A model generated the notes under the pieces. It did not search any database and had not been told where the DNA came from. It saw only the letters and a program-made list of their open reading frames with translations. A DNA stretch of 64,000 bases from Cystobacter fuscus. GTDB lineage: Bacteria > Myxococcota > Myxococcia > Myxococcales > Myxococcaceae. The stretch lies in NCBI RefSeq assembly GCF_002305875.1, contig NZ_CP022098.1:8928001-8992000 (forward strand), written 5' to 3'. Of the stretch, positions 12,076-22,308 are shown piece by piece. How positions within the stretch are numbered: position 1 is the first letter of the stretch; every line of letters starts with the position of its first letter. Position numbers and translations under genes: made by a program.

Positions 12076-13815
12076 CTACGCGCTGCGGCGCAACCGGCTC
12101 CGGGAGCCCCCCTCGGGGGTCGGATCCCGCCGCGCCCGGGGCGAGCCCGTGGCCCGGTGGGCCGAGCGCACCAGGGCCTCGGCCGCCCCCAGCGCCTCGC
12201 GCGTCACCTCGACCCCGGACATCATCCGCGCCAGCTCCTGGGTCCGCTCGGCGCCCGCCTCCAGGGATACCACCTCCGAAACGGTGCGCTCGCCCTTGAG
12301 CCCCTTGCGGATGAGCAGGTGGGCGTCCGCATAGGCCGCCACCTGGGGCAGGTGCGTGATGCACAGCACCTGCCGGTGTCCGCTCACGTCCTTGATCATC
12401 CGACCCACCACGTCCGCGATGGCGCCACTCACGCCCGCGTCCGCCTCGTCCAGGATGTAGCACCCACAGCCGTCACTGTCGGCCAGTGCACGCTTGAGGG
12501 CCAGGAGCAGGCGAGAGGCCTCACCGCCCGAGGCCACCTTGGCCAGCGAGCGCGCCGGCTCGCCCGGGTTGGCGCTGAAGAAGAACTCCACCTCGTCCAG
12601 GCCCTCGGGCTTGAGCTGGTTGCCGGGCGTCACCCGGACCTCGAAGGCGGCCTTGCCCAGCGCCAGCATCCCCAGGCCCTCGCGCACCTGGCTGCCGAAC
12701 GTTCCGGCGCACGCGGCGCGCGCGCGCGAGAGGGCCTCGCCACTGCGGCGCGCCCGCTCCTCGGCCACCTTGCGCTCCCGTGAGAGCTCCTCGAGCACCT
12801 CCTGCCGGTTGTCCAGCGTGGACAGCTCCGTCTCCAGGGTGTCGCGCTTCTGCAACAGGCCCTCCAGGGACGTGGCGTGCTTGCGGCACAGCCGCTTGAT
12901 GGCATCCAGCCGGTCCTCCACCTCGCTCAGCCGGGCGGGATCCGACTCGAGGCCCTCCACGTAGCGGTTGAGCCGCCGCTGCGCCTCCTCCAGCTCCGAC
13001 AGCGCGGTGCCCAGCGACTGGGCCACCGGCTCCAGCGACGCGTCGCACTTGACCGCCTCGTTCACCAGCCCCAGCGCGCGGCCCACCGTCTCCACGGCGC
13101 TCGCCTCCTCGCCCCCGAGCAGCAGCTCCGCCTCGGCGCCCTGGCGCTTGAGCTTCTCCGAGCCCGCCAGGCGCTTGCGCTCGGCGTCCAGCCGCACGTC
13201 CTCTCCCGGCTCGGGGTCCAGCTTGGAGAGCTCATCCAACTGGAAGCGCATGAACTCGGCGCGCTCGCGCAGCCGGGACTCGTCCCCGCCCAACGCCTCC
13301 ATGCGGGCCATCACGTCCGCGACGGCCTCGTAGTCACACATATAGGTGGCGAGCGGCTCCTCGAGCTGCCCGTAGCGATCCAGCAGCACCCGGTGCAGCC
13401 CCGCGTCGAAGAGGCTCACGTGCTCGTGCTGGCCGGCGATGTCCACCGCGCCCCGCATGAAGCGCGCCAGCACCCCCACCGTCACCATGGAGCCATTGAT
13501 GTAGGCCTTGGCCCGACCACTGCGACCCACCACCCGGCGCACCAACACCTCGTCGCCCAGGTCCGGCAGCCCCAGTTCCTCCAGCCGGGAGGCCAGGATG
13601 GGCGTGCGCTCGAACACGCCCTCCACCGAGGCCTCCTCGCACCCCGCGCGGATGGCTTCCGCATCCGCCCGCCCCCCCAGCAGCAGCCCGAGCGAATCCA
13701 CGAGGATGGACTTACCCGCCCCCGTCTCGCCCGTGAGCACGGTCAGCCCGGCTCCGAACGCCACCTCCACCTCCTCGATCACCGCCACATTCGAAATCCG
13801 TAAGCCCAGCAGCAC
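12076..13815 (-). CDS. recN: DNA repair protein RecN
   Basis: 579 residues starting at the GTG at 13815 (VLLGLRISNVAVIEEVEV), where family members begin; the open frame extends far upstream but only as antisense of the helicase gene. RecN is an SMC-like ATPase that acts early in double-strand break repair. Walker A is TGETGAGKSILVDSL near residue 29, a long coiled-coil middle follows, and the C-terminal half has the ABC signature region ASGGEASRLLLALKRAL and Walker B CYILDEADAGVSG. The last 20 residues are Arg/Pro rich. It is followed by the PP2C gene in the same direction. Confidence 0.95.
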   Translation of the reverse strand: MLLGLRISNVAVIEEVEVAFGAGLTVLTGETGAGKSILVDSLGLLLGGRADAEAIRAGCEEASVEGVFERTPILASRLEELGLPDLGDEVLVRRVVGRSGRAKAYINGSMVTVGVLARFMRGAVDIAGQHEHVSLFDAGLHRVLLDRYGQLEEPLATYMCDYEAVADVMARMEALGGDESRLRERAEFMRFQLDELSKLDPEPGEDVRLDAERKRLAGSEKLKRQGAEAELLLGGEEASAVETVGRALGLVNEAVKCDASLEPVAQSLGTALSELEEAQRRLNRYVEGLESDPARLSEVEDRLDAIKRLCRKHATSLEGLLQKRDTLETELSTLDNRQEVLEELSRERKVAEERARRSGEALSRARAACAGTFGSQVREGLGMLALGKAAFEVRVTPGNQLKPEGLDEVEFFFSANPGEPARSLAKVASGGEASRLLLALKRALADSDGCGCYILDEADAGVSGAIADVVGRMIKDVSGHRQVLCITHLPQVAAYADAHLLIRKGLKGERTVSEVVSLEAGAERTQELARMMSGVEVTREALGAAEALVRSAHRATGSPRARRDPTPEGGSRSRLRRSA

Positions 13816-13967
13816 GGTGCACTCCCTCGCCAGATACACCCCGTACCTGAACAACCTAGCAGTGGCCTCTGACACTGCACAAGCGTTCCGGCCTGGAGCA
13901 CGGGCGCCCGCTCGCTCGCTCGCGAAGGAGTGTGGGGACCCCGCGTGTACCGGGGTCCCAGGGAGCG

Positions 13968-16900
13968 CTATTCCGCCTGGAAGAGGTCGACCAGGTCCTG
14001 CTCGGTCAACATCTTGCCGAAGTCGCCGTCCGCGCCCAACACGCCCGCGGCCAGCTCCTTCTTGCGCTTCTGCAGGCTGAGGATCTTCTCCTCCACCGTG
14101 CCACGCGTAATCAGCTTGTAGCTGATGACGGCGCGCGTCTGGCCGATGCGGTGCGTACGGTCCGTCGCCTGGTCCTCCACGGCCGGGTTCCACCAGGGAT
14201 CGTAATGGATGACGTAGTCGGCCGCCGTGAGGTTGAGGCCGGTGCCACCCGCCTTGAGGCTGATGAAGAAGAGCGGAGGGCCGTCGGGACGGTTGAACTC
14301 GTCCACCTTGCCCATGCGGTCCTTCGTGCGGCCATCCAGGTAGAGGTAGCCCAGGCCGCGCCGATCCGCCTCGCCCTTGAGCAGCTCCAGCATCTCGGTG
14401 AACTGGCTGAAGACGAGCGCGCGGTGGCCCTCGGCGACCAGGTCGTCCACGAGCTGGCCGAAGCGCTCGAGCTTGGCGCTCGAGGGCAGGAGCGTGCCCG
14501 GGGGCATCTTGAGCAGCCGCGGATCGCAGCACACCTGACGCAGCCGCATGAGCGCGGCGAGGATGGAGACGCGGCTGCGCTTGAAGCCCATCTTCTCGAT
14601 GGACTCGCTCACCTTGCGGCGGCTCTCCTCGAGCACCTCGCGGTAGAGCGCCGCCTGGCCCGGCTCCATCTCGCACCACGCCACGCTCTCCGTCTTGGGC
14701 GGCAGATCCTTGGCTACCTCCGTCTTGAGCCGGCGCAGGATGAAGGGCTGGATGCGGCGGCGCAGGCGATCTCTCACCGCGGTGTCGTTGGCCACCTGGA
14801 TGGGCTGCTCGAAGCGGTCGCTGAAGCCCTCGGCGCTGCCGAGGAAGCCCGGCATGAGGAAGTCGAAGAGGCTCCACAGCTCGCTGAGCCGGTTCTCCAG
14901 CGGCGTGCCCGTGAGCGCCAGCCGCGTGTCGCTCGGCAGCGACTTGCAGGCCTGGGCGGTGGCGCTGTCCGCGTTCTTGATGTTCTGCGCCTCGTCCAGA
15001 ATGATGTAGCGGAAGCCCACCTGGCTGAGCGCCTCCAGGTCGCGCCGCACGAGCGCGTAGGAGGTGAGCACGAGGTCCGCGTCCTTCAGGTCCTCCACGC
15101 GCTCCTTGCGATCCTGCCCGTGCCAGACGACGACCTTGAGGCCCGGTGTGAAGCGCTCGGCCTCGCGCTCCCAGTTGGCCAGCACGCTGGTGGGCGCCAC
15201 CACGAGCGACGGCTTGCGGCCCTCCTCGTTGGCCACCTTGCGCAGGAGGCTCAGCGACTGGATCGTCTTTCCCAGACCCATGTCGTCCGCGAGGATGCCG
15301 GACAGCCCGTGGCGGTGGAGGAACCACAGCCAGGACAGGCCCGACTCCTGGTAGTGGCGCAGCGTGGCGTTGAGCCCGTCGGGCAAGGCCACCTTGGGCA
15401 CGCCGTTGGTGTCGCGCAGCTCGCTCATCGCCTTGCGCGCCTTGGTCTCCACCTCGGTGAAGTCGCCCAGCTCCGCGAGCAGATCCAACGCGACGGCCTG
15501 GTGCAGCGGCAGGCGCGTGCGCGTGCGTCCCGGCAGCGCCCCCGCCTCCTCCAGGAGATCCGCGGCGCGCTTGAGCTCCGCGATGTCCGCCTCCGCGTAG
15601 GTGCCGTCCTTGAGCGGCACGAAGCGCCGGCCCGAGTCGAGCCACATGCGCACCGCGCCCAGGTCCACCGCCTGATCATCGGTGATGAACTCGGCGTCCA
15701 GCTCGAACCAGCTCACCCCGCTCATGCCCACGCGGATGCGCGGCCGGAGCTTCGGCCGCAGCCGCACCTTGGGCGCCTGCACGCCGAAGCGCTCCCAGCT
15801 GCTCGGCAGGGACGCCAGGCCCCGCGCCCAGAACTCGATCGCCCCGTCACCGCTCGCGTCGTACGCGTGGGTGTGCGGATCGTAGCGCAGCCCCAGGTCC
15901 TGCAGGCGCTTGCCCGCGGCACGCTCCTCCTCCTCGCGGCGCCGGTAGAGCTTGCGGCCCTCGGTGCCCACGCCACTCGCGTAGCCCAGGTGCGAGGCCG
16001 TGGGCGACACGGCGACGGTGGTCTGCCCGTAGCGCGCGGCGAGCTGCACCTTCACGCGCTCGGAGGAACCCTCCAGCGTGAGCAGGAAGCGCGGCTCCAC
16101 GGACTCGTCCACGTCGATGTCGTCCGCCTTGAGCGCCATCTGGAAGCGCGGCAGATGGGCGGCGAAGAACGTGAGCACCCGATCCAACTGCCCCACCGGG
16201 AAGGCCATGGTGGGCTCCAGGAGCCACTTGCGCACCAGCCGCGGCGGCAGGTCCGGCTCCACCGGCAGCAGGTTCTGCCCGGAGATGATGTAGGTGCGCA
16301 TGCCCGCCAGCAGGATGGCGTCCTTGAGCGACAGGCTCGTGCCATCCGGCATGAGCAGCTCGATGCGCGCGGTGGCGCCGTCCTGGCGTGACTCGAGGTG
16401 GATCTGCGGCCGGACCGGCTCGTTGGAGAAGATGAGCGCGGTGCCGCGGTAGATGACGCGGCGCTGGCGCAGGAACTCGAACAGCTCGCACAGGTCCTCG
16501 TCGGACAGCACGATGCGCGAGTCGTAGCGCTGCTCGTGTTTGGCCAGCAGGATGAAGACGCGCTCGTCAGGGGGCGCGATGCGCATGCCGGCCTGGAGCA
16601 TGCGCTTGATGTGCACCGGCCCCTTCATCTGCGCGTCCTGGCGGCGCACGTCGATGAGCCAGTGACGCCCACCAGGACCCGCGTTGGTGGGCGTGAGCCG
16701 GTAGAGGAACTCGTAGTCCGGCTGGGAGGACAGGCCCAGCCAGCTCTCCACCTTCGCGAGCGCGGGGAGACTCACCGCGTCCCCGGCCGGCGCCTCCTCC
16801 ATCGGCACGGACTCCTCCGAGTCAACCGGGGCCTCGTCCTCGTACCGGGAGGGCTCGGCGGCCGGGGCCGACGCGGAAGCAGCGGCCGCCGGGGCCGCAG

Positions 16901-17267
16901 CGTTGGCCGGCGCGGAGGCCGCGGCGGCGATCATCGAGGCGCGCAGCCGGGCGGCGAAGATGAGGGCGGCGGCCACCACGTGCTCGCAGTGGGGCCCCTG
17001 GACGTTCCAGGCCTGGCAGGTGCACTTGGAGATGGGCTTGCCATCGCCCACGTCGAGGGTGACCTCGTAGCGCACCTCGGGCGCGTCGGAGCTGGCCACC
17101 TGGGCCCGGATGCGTCCGCCATCCCGGTTGAGTCCGAAGACGCGGCGGGATTCCGCGACCTCGCGGCCCTTCTTGAAGGTGAGGGGCGGAACCTCCGCCT
17201 TGAGAGCCCGGAGCCACTGGCCATCAAGAGGGGGAGGTGCTTCTCGTGTGTCGGCGATGGAAGGCAC
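13968..17267 (-). CDS. SWIM-domain SNF2 family helicase
   Basis: 1099 residues. SNF2 proteins use ATP to move along double-stranded DNA or displace proteins from it. The N-terminal region has a SWIM zinc finger (about 80-105, [20 protein letters not shown]-x-C-x(n)-C-x-H). An Ala-rich linker follows, then a large middle region of the bacterial SNF2_Rad54-type, and the helicase core in the last 480 residues: [12 protein letters not shown] (motif I), LDEAQNIKN (motif II, DEAQ), [10 protein letters not shown] (motif III), and [13 protein letters not shown] (motif VI). The start is GTG at 17267. It is upstream of recN in the same direction, with 152 bases between, and could be linked to repair. 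Confidence 0.93.
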   Translation of the reverse strand: MPSIADTREAPPPLDGQWLRALKAEVPPLTFKKGREVAESRRVFGLNRDGGRIRAQVASSDAPEVRYEVTLDVGDGKPISKCTCQAWNVQGPHCEHVVAAALIFAARLRASMIAAAASAPANAAAPAAAASASAPAAEPSRYEDEAPVDSEESVPMEEAPAGDAVSLPALAKVESWLGLSSQPDYEFLYRLTPTNAGPGGRHWLIDVRRQDAQMKGPVHIKRMLQAGMRIAPPDERVFILLAKHEQRYDSRIVLSDEDLCELFEFLRQRRVIYRGTALIFSNEPVRPQIHLESRQDGATARIELLMPDGTSLSLKDAILLAGMRTYIISGQNLLPVEPDLPPRLVRKWLLEPTMAFPVGQLDRVLTFFAAHLPRFQMALKADDIDVDESVEPRFLLTLEGSSERVKVQLAARYGQTTVAVSPTASHLGYASGVGTEGRKLYRRREEEERAAGKRLQDLGLRYDPHTHAYDASGDGAIEFWARGLASLPSSWERFGVQAPKVRLRPKLRPRIRVGMSGVSWFELDAEFITDDQAVDLGAVRMWLDSGRRFVPLKDGTYAEADIAELKRAADLLEEAGALPGRTRTRLPLHQAVALDLLAELGDFTEVETKARKAMSELRDTNGVPKVALPDGLNATLRHYQESGLSWLWFLHRHGLSGILADDMGLGKTIQSLSLLRKVANEEGRKPSLVVAPTSVLANWEREAERFTPGLKVVVWHGQDRKERVEDLKDADLVLTSYALVRRDLEALSQVGFRYIILDEAQNIKNADSATAQACKSLPSDTRLALTGTPLENRLSELWSLFDFLMPGFLGSAEGFSDRFEQPIQVANDTAVRDRLRRRIQPFILRRLKTEVAKDLPPKTESVAWCEMEPGQAALYREVLEESRRKVSESIEKMGFKRSRVSILAALMRLRQVCCDPRLLKMPPGTLLPSSAKLERFGQLVDDLVAEGHRALVFSQFTEMLELLKGEADRRGLGYLYLDGRTKDRMGKVDEFNRPDGPPLFFISLKAGGTGLNLTAADYVIHYDPWWNPAVEDQATDRTHRIGQTRAVISYKLITRGTVEEKILSLQKRKKELAAGVLGADGDFGKMLTEQDLVDLFQAE

Positions 17268-17426
17268 GTTCTGGCAAGTCCCTTCCCCCCGGGGCGAGGG
17301 GAATCCATTCGATTACCACAGACGGGGCGTCTCGCGTCGTGGGAAAAGTGAAGAGCGATGGGCGAACGATGTTCGATCGCTCACCCACCTCACGGCCCGC
17401 TCCTTGTGAGAGCATGGTCGGTCGAG

Positions 17427-18416
17427 ATGAAACGCCCCAACCCCCCTCGCGTCTTCGTCACCCGGCAATTGCCAGGAGAGGCGCTCGCCCGACTGGCCGT
17501 GCATACCTCACCCCGCGTCTGGCCGGAACCCCTTCCTCCCCCACCGGACGTCCTCCAGGCGGAAGCCCGGGAGGCCGAGGGGCTCATCACCCTCTTGACC
17601 GACCGGGTGGACGAGGCCCTGCTCGCCGGTGCTCCCCACCTGCGGGTGGTCAGCAACGTGGCGGTGGGCCACGACAACATCGACGTGGGCGCCTGCACCG
17701 CCCGGCGCATCGCGGTGGGCAACACCCCCGGAGTGCTCACCGAGACGACGGCGGACTTCGCCTTCGCCCTGCTGATGGGGCTGGCGCGACGGGTGGCGGA
17801 GGCGGATGCCTACGTGCGATCGGGCCAGTGGCGAACCTGGGATCCCAGCCTGCTGCTGGGTCCGGACGTCCACGGGGCCACGCTGGGCATCGTGGGCCTG
17901 GGTGCCATTGGCGCGGCGGTGGCCCGGCGCGCCCGCGGCTTCGGCATGCGGCTGCTGTACGTCAACCGCCAGGCCCGGCCGGAGCTGGAGGCGGAGCTGG
18001 GCCTCACGCGGGTGGACAAGGCCACGCTGCTGGCCCAATCGGATGTCGTCTCGCTGCACGTGCCCCTCACCCCCGAGACCCGTCACTGGCTGGGTCGGGC
18101 GGAGCTGGCCGCCATGAAACCCGGCGCCCTGCTGGTGAACACCGCCCGGGGGCCCGTGGTGGATCAATCCGCGCTCGTGGACGCACTCGAGAGCGGGCAC
18201 CTGGGCGGCGCCGCCCTGGACGTGACGGATCCCGAGCCCCTGCCGCTCGACAGTCCCCTCCTGCACCTGCCCCGGGTGCTGCTCGCCCCCCACATCGCCA
18301 GCGCGAGCCACGCCACCCGCGGCCGCATGGCCTCCATGGCGGTGGACAACCTGCTCGCCGCGCTGGAGGGTCGCCCTCCCCCGAATTGTGTCAACCCGGA
18401 GATCTACCAACCATGA
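17427..18416 (+). CDS. D-2-hydroxyacid dehydrogenase (glyoxylate/hydroxypyruvate reductase type)
   Basis: 329 residues. The family reduces 2-oxo acids with NAD(P)H. NAD-binding fold: [20 protein letters not shown] in the middle of the protein. Catalytic residues: Arg in [10 protein letters not shown], Glu in DVTDPEPLP and His in [15 protein letters not shown]. The ATG at 17427 is preferred because [17 protein letters not shown] matches family N-termini; the frame upstream is poor. Its last four bases overlap the apt start (ATGA), so the two genes are translated together. The substrate is probably glyoxylate or hydroxypyruvate but is not decided by sequence alone. Confidence 0.88.
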   Translation: MKRPNPPRVFVTRQLPGEALARLAVHTSPRVWPEPLPPPPDVLQAEAREAEGLITLLTDRVDEALLAGAPHLRVVSNVAVGHDNIDVGACTARRIAVGNTPGVLTETTADFAFALLMGLARRVAEADAYVRSGQWRTWDPSLLLGPDVHGATLGIVGLGAIGAAVARRARGFGMRLLYVNRQARPELEAELGLTRVDKATLLAQSDVVSLHVPLTPETRHWLGRAELAAMKPGALLVNTARGPVVDQSALVDALESGHLGGAALDVTDPEPLPLDSPLLHLPRVLLAPHIASASHATRGRMASMAVDNLLAALEGRPPPNCVNPEIYQP

Positions 18417-18982
18417 GCCCGAATCCCTCGCCCTCCCTCTTCACCGCCGGCCATGACGCCACCCTCCTCGACGAGGTGAAAAACCGCCTGCGCGACGTGC
18501 CGGACTTCCCCAAGCCGGGCATCCTCTTCAAGGACGTGACGCCCGTACTCGCCGACCCCCACCTGTTCCACCGCGTGGTGGACGCCATGGCGGCGCCCTT
18601 CCGGGGCCAGCGCATCGACCGGGTGGTGGCCGTGGAGTCGCGCGGCTTCCTGTTCGGCGCGCCCATCGCCCTGACCCTGCACGCGGGCTTCGCCCCCGCG
18701 CGCAAGCCGGGAAAGCTGCCCTGGCGCACGCGCACCGAGCGCTACGCGCTGGAGTACGGCGAGGACGGCCTGCAACTGCACGAGGACGCGGTGGGCCGGG
18801 GGGACCGGGTGCTCATCGTGGATGATCTGCTCGCCACGGGCGGCACCGCTCAGGCCACGCAGCGCCTGGTGACGGCGCTGGGCGCGGAAGTGGTGGGCTA
18901 CAGCTTCCTCATCTCGCTGGACTTCCTGCCCGGACGCGAGCGCCTGGGCCGCGACAAGGTCTGCGCCCTGCTCTCGTATTGA
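18413..18982 (+). CDS. apt: Adenine phosphoribosyltransferase
   Basis: 189 residues. Apt makes AMP from adenine and PRPP in purine salvage. The PRPP-binding motif is [14 protein letters not shown] near residue 138, and the N-terminal hood has the typical [21 protein letters not shown]-like sequence (here [10 protein letters not shown]...). The [16 protein letters not shown] segment is also family-specific. The ATG overlaps the stop of the dehydrogenase gene by four bases. A further N-terminal extension of about 15 residues compared with E. coli Apt is present ([13 protein letters not shown]). Confidence 0.95.
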   Translation: MSPNPSPSLFTAGHDATLLDEVKNRLRDVPDFPKPGILFKDVTPVLADPHLFHRVVDAMAAPFRGQRIDRVVAVESRGFLFGAPIALTLHAGFAPARKPGKLPWRTRTERYALEYGEDGLQLHEDAVGRGDRVLIVDDLLATGGTAQATQRLVTALGAEVVGYSFLISLDFLPGRERLGRDKVCALLSY

Positions 18983-18985
18983 GGC

Positions 18986-19627
18986 CTATCGGGGCTCGCG
19001 CAGCAGCGAGAAGCCGATGTGCGCGCCCCAGCCGAGCACGCGCCCCAGGTGGATGTTGAGCAGCGACAGGGGCTCGAGGTAGCGCGAGTTCATCAGGGGT
19101 CCAGCGTCCACCGCGTCGAACCCCAGCCGCACGAGGAGCTCCCGCACCCGCTGTTTCGCGGCGTCCTCGTCACCCGCGTAGAACATCGTGATGGGCCGGT
19201 CCTCGAGCCGGGCCCGCTGGGCGGCGTACACCTCCGCGAAGACGGCGTTGAAGGCCTTCACCACGCTCGCCTCCGGAAAGCGCCGGGAGATCTCCTCGGC
19301 GCCGGACGTCGTGTGCCCCATGCTCAGCGCCCGGTGGTTGTCCGTGATCGGGTTGGTGACGTCGACGAGGATCTTCCTCGCGAGCGCCTGGCGCAGCGGC
19401 TCGAGCGTCGGGACGATCTGCGCGAAGGGCAGCGTCAGCAGGAGCAGGTCGCACGACTCCACCAGCGCGCGCAGCTCCAGGGCCGTCGCGCCCGGGCCCG
19501 CGTCGCGCGCCGCCTCGAGCGCATGCGCCTGGGTGCGCGAGGTGAAGGCCACCTCGTAGCCCACCCGGGTCATCCAGGCCCCCAGGGCCCGGCCCACCTT
19601 CCCACTGCCGATGATTCCAATCCGCAT
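18986..19627 (-). CDS. F420-dependent NADP reductase-like oxidoreductase
   Basis: 213 residues. MRIGIIGSGKVGRALG at the start is a Rossmann dinucleotide-binding loop, followed by TSRTQAHAL in the place that selects NADP. The DVTNPITDN and VVKAFNAVFAEVY blocks match the NADPH-dependent F420 reductase (NpdG) family and its many paralogues of unknown substrate. Since F420 use in this organism cannot be shown from the window, I call only the family. It is convergent with apt, with three bases between the stops. Confidence 0.8.
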   Translation of the reverse strand: MRIGIIGSGKVGRALGAWMTRVGYEVAFTSRTQAHALEAARDAGPGATALELRALVESCDLLLLTLPFAQIVPTLEPLRQALARKILVDVTNPITDNHRALSMGHTTSGAEEISRRFPEASVVKAFNAVFAEVYAAQRARLEDRPITMFYAGDEDAAKQRVRELLVRLGFDAVDAGPLMNSRYLEPLSLLNIHLGRVLGWGAHIGFSLLREPR

Positions 19628-19716
19628 GGCACCTCCCGCGAGCGCCTGTTATCAGCGCGCGGCGCCGCTGGTGGCGCGTCGTGTCAAACCTCCCAGAAAA
19701 AAGAAGGACGAGCGAG

Positions 19717-20682
19717 ATGGCGGAGCCAGTTCAAGAAGCGATTCATGCCATGGAGGCCTATGCCGGCGCCGAGAAGGGCTACCGGCGCGCCCACTCCCGG
19801 GGGCTGGTGTTCCATGCGACGTTCACCCCCTCGCCCGACGCCCGGGGCCTGACGACGGCGGAGCACTTCCAGGGCCCCCCCATCCGCACGCTCGTGCGGC
19901 TGTCGAACGCCGCGGGCAGCCCCCACGCCGCGGATCGCGTGTCGCCCACCCGGGGCCGGGTGCTGGGCCTCGCCGTGCGCTTCACCCTGCCCTCGGGCGG
20001 GTTCGCGACCTGGGCCGCCGCCAACATCCCCGTCTTCCTCGCCCGCACGCCCCAGGAGTTCATCCAACTCACCACCGCCCAGCGCCCCGAGGGCGAGAAG
20101 CGCAAGCCCAACCCGCTGCGACTGCTGGGCTACCTCGCCACGCACCTGAACGCGCTGCGCGGCTTCAAGGGCGTCGCCCAGCTCAAGCCCACGCCCAGCT
20201 TCGCCCACGAGCGCTTCAACGGCATCCACGCCTACCACCTGGTGGACGCCCACGGACAGCGCCGCACCTTCCGCTACAGCTGGGTGCCCCTGGCCAGCCC
20301 CACCTCCCTGAGCGAGGCCGAGGCCACGCAACGCCCCGAGCAGTACCTGCTCGACGAAATCCGGCAGCGCGTCTCGCGCGAGCGCGTGGCCTGGGAGCTC
20401 GAGTTCCAGCTGGCCCAGCCGGGCGACCCCACCCATGACGCCACCCGCGCCTGGCCCGAGGACCGCCCGCGGGTGACCGTCGGCCGGCTCGTGCTCGAGC
20501 GCCCCTACGAGGACCAGCGCGAGTCCGAGCTGTTCGTCTTCGATCCGACCGGCGTCGTCCCCGGCATCGAGCTGTCCGACGACCCCATCCTGCGCTTCCG
20601 CGCCCAGGTGTACCGCGAGTCCCATCACCGCCGCTCCCAGGAGACCAAACCCGAGCCCAAGCCGACCGACCTGGGACAGTAG
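19717..20682 (+). CDS. Catalase-related (SrpA-like) heme peroxidase
   Basis: 321 residues from the ATG at 19717, which has AAGAAGGAC upstream. It resembles the short catalase-like family: KGYRRAHSRGLVFHATFTPS includes the distal His region, RLSNAAGSPHAADR holds the conserved Arg/Asn segment, and RGRVLGLAVRF matches the catalase core R-G-x-A-x-K/R-F pattern. Members lack the C-terminal catalase parts and act as peroxidases rather than true catalases. A proximal heme-ligand Tyr is not obvious to me. It lies just upstream of the palindrome and tetR gene, in the same direction. Confidence 0.75.
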   Translation: MAEPVQEAIHAMEAYAGAEKGYRRAHSRGLVFHATFTPSPDARGLTTAEHFQGPPIRTLVRLSNAAGSPHAADRVSPTRGRVLGLAVRFTLPSGGFATWAAANIPVFLARTPQEFIQLTTAQRPEGEKRKPNPLRLLGYLATHLNALRGFKGVAQLKPTPSFAHERFNGIHAYHLVDAHGQRRTFRYSWVPLASPTSLSEAEATQRPEQYLLDEIRQRVSRERVAWELEFQLAQPGDPTHDATRAWPEDRPRVTVGRLVLERPYEDQRESELFVFDPTGVVPGIELSDDPILRFRAQVYRESHHRRSQETKPEPKPTDLGQ

Positions 20683-20712
20683 CCGGGGCCCGGTTGACGC
20701 CGTCTCCCCTGA

Positions 20713-20746
20713 CTGTTTATAAGTTGTTCGACCAACTTATAAACAG
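20713..20746. promoter_or_regulatory. Operator palindrome upstream of tetR
   Basis: Two perfect 14-base arms (CTGTTTATAAGTTG and its complement) with a 6-base centre that is itself nearly symmetric. The element is AT-rich in GC-rich DNA, contains TTATAA sequences that could form a -10 element, and ends 11 bases before the tetR ATG. It is very probably the operator of the TetR protein encoded next. Confidence 0.85.
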
Positions 20747-20757
20747 AGGGGTCGGAC

Positions 20758-21363
20758 ATGGCCCGCCCATCGAACACGGAGGAGCGTCGGAGGCAGATCG
20801 TCCAGGGGCTGCTGCGCGTCATGGCCGAGCGCGGCTACGAGCGCGCGTCCATCGCGGAGATCGCGAAGGCGGCGGAGCTGAGCCCGGGTCTGGTGCACTA
20901 CCACTTCACCCAGAAGCAGGAGGTGCTCCTGGCGCTGGTGGAGCAGCTGGCGGAGCGGGGGCGGGAGCGGGTGAAGGCGCGGCTGGCGCGGACGAAGGGA
21001 GGGCCGCGGGCACGGGTGGAGGCCTTCATCGAGGCCTTCCTCTCCACGGGAGACGACGCGGAGCCAGAGGCGGTGGCGGCCTGGGTGACCATCAGCGCGG
21101 AGGCACTGCGCCAGCCCGAGGTGCGCGCGGCCTACGACAAGGTGGTGCGCGCGGACCTGACGCACCTGGAGGAGCTGGTCGGCGAGGTGCTGGGCCGGGA
21201 GCGGGCACGGGCGGTGGCGGCGGGGCTCTTCGCGGCGATCCAGGGCTACTTCGTGCTCTCGACGGCCGCTCCGGGGCTGGTTCCCCCGGGCTCGGCCGCG
21301 GGCACCGTGAAGCGCATGGCCGCGGGGCTGCTCGACCCGGACGGCCCGGAGGCGCGGCGATGA
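20758..21363 (+). CDS. TetR-family transcriptional regulator
   Basis: 201 residues. The N-terminal HTH (about 10-55) reads RRRQIVQGLLRVMAERGYERASIAEIAKAAELSPGLVHYHF, typical of TetR regulators and similar in layout to the BetI-like subgroup. The C-terminal ligand domain is helical and Ala/Arg-rich. A GAGGGG element precedes the ATG. The 34-base palindrome just upstream suggests autorepression. Its stop overlaps the start of a 24-codon mini-ORF (ATGA), which in turn overlaps the hydrolase gene, so the metallo-beta-lactamase-fold hydrolase is the likely regulated partner. Confidence 0.93.
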   Translation: MARPSNTEERRRQIVQGLLRVMAERGYERASIAEIAKAAELSPGLVHYHFTQKQEVLLALVEQLAERGRERVKARLARTKGGPRARVEAFIEAFLSTGDDAEPEAVAAWVTISAEALRQPEVRAAYDKVVRADLTHLEELVGEVLGRERARAVAAGLFAAIQGYFVLSTAAPGLVPPGSAAGTVKRMAAGLLDPDGPEARR

Positions 21364-21434
21364 GTCGCATCCTTCCCGACTGGAGCCCCGAGCAGCGCCG
21401 CGCCTCCCCTACGTCTCGCTGGAGTCCACGATGA
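21360..21434 (+). CDS. 24-residue mini-ORF between tetR and the hydrolase gene
   Basis: The frame starts with ATG overlapping the tetR stop (ATGA) and stops with TGA overlapping the next ATG (ATGA). A perfect GGAGG lies 7 bases before its start. Product begins MSRILPDWSPEQRRA and is otherwise Ser/Pro/Arg-rich. It may be a small real protein, a coupling leader, or the remnant of a longer hydrolase N-terminus: one base change in the tract near 21400 would join it to PYVSLEST directly before the hydrolase start. Confidence 0.5.
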   Translation: MSRILPDWSPEQRRASPTSRWSPR

Positions 21435-22177
21435 GCCTGTCCTTCGTCACCCTCGGCGTCGGCGATGCCTTCTCCGCCCTGTACTACTCCTCCTGCCTGG
21501 CGCTCGAAGCCGAGGGCCAGGTGCTGCTCGTGGACTGTCCCCACCCCATCCGCAAGATGATGCGCGAGGCCAGCCTGTCCTCGGGGGTGGCGTTGGACGC
21601 CGACCGCGTGTCGGGCCTCGTGCTCACCCACCTGCACGCCGACCACAGCTCGGGCGTGGAAGGGCTCGGCTACTTCTCCTTCTTCGTGCTCAAGCGGAAG
21701 CTGCGGTTGCTCGCCCACCCGGACGTGACGCGCCGGCTGTGGGACGGCCACCTCGCCGCCGGCATGGAGGATCTCATCCGCACGCCCGGAGGAGAGCCCG
21801 AGCGCCATGGGCTCGACGACTACTTCGAGCCCCTACCGCTCTCCACCGAGCAGGCCGTGCGCTTCGGCCCCTTCACCATCGAGTGCCGCCGCACCTACCA
21901 CCACGTGCCCACCACCGCCCTGCGCATCCGCGCCGGCGGGCGCTGCCTCGGCTACAGCGCGGACACCGCCTATGACGAGGGGTTGATCGCCTGGCTCGGC
22001 GAGGCGGACCTCGTGGTGCACGAGACGAACTACGGCGTCCACACGCCCTACGACAGGCTGGCGGCCCTGCCCGAGGCCGTGCGCGCGAAGATGCGGCTCA
22101 TCCACTACCCGGATGGGTTCGACCTCGCGGCGAGCAACATCGAGCCACTCGCCCAGGGACGCCGCTACACGGTGTGA
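21431..22177 (+). CDS. Metallo-beta-lactamase-fold hydrolase (RNase Z-like)
   Basis: 248 residues. The zinc motif LTHLHADHSSGVEG (H-x-H-x-D-H) is near residue 65, HHVPTTALRI gives another His, and YSADTAYDEGL supplies the bridging Asp; VHETNYG and LIHYPDGF complete the fold. The general layout is that of RNase Z/arylsulfatase-like phosphodiesterases, but the substrate is unknown. A GGAG element precedes the ATG. It follows tetR through the overlapping mini-ORF and is probably controlled by that regulator. Confidence 0.82.
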   Translation: MSLSFVTLGVGDAFSALYYSSCLALEAEGQVLLVDCPHPIRKMMREASLSSGVALDADRVSGLVLTHLHADHSSGVEGLGYFSFFVLKRKLRLLAHPDVTRRLWDGHLAAGMEDLIRTPGGEPERHGLDDYFEPLPLSTEQAVRFGPFTIECRRTYHHVPTTALRIRAGGRCLGYSADTAYDEGLIAWLGEADLVVHETNYGVHTPYDRLAALPEAVRAKMRLIHYPDGFDLAASNIEPLAQGRRYTV

Positions 22178-22308
22178 GCCACCCGAACCGCCCGCCACCT
22201 CGCTGTGCGAGAGGGAGGGCGCACCTGCGACGGAGCGTCACGAACGGGTCACGCGAGAAGGATGTACAAGCGGGCCCAACGTGGGAGATTCTCGCCGCCG
22301 AAATTCCC

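Noticed and set aside
13816-15645. Upstream extension of recN by 610 codons in the same frame
   Set aside because: It overlaps the helicase gene in another frame and has Gly/Arg/Ala-rich shadow composition. RecN begins at the GTG at 13815.
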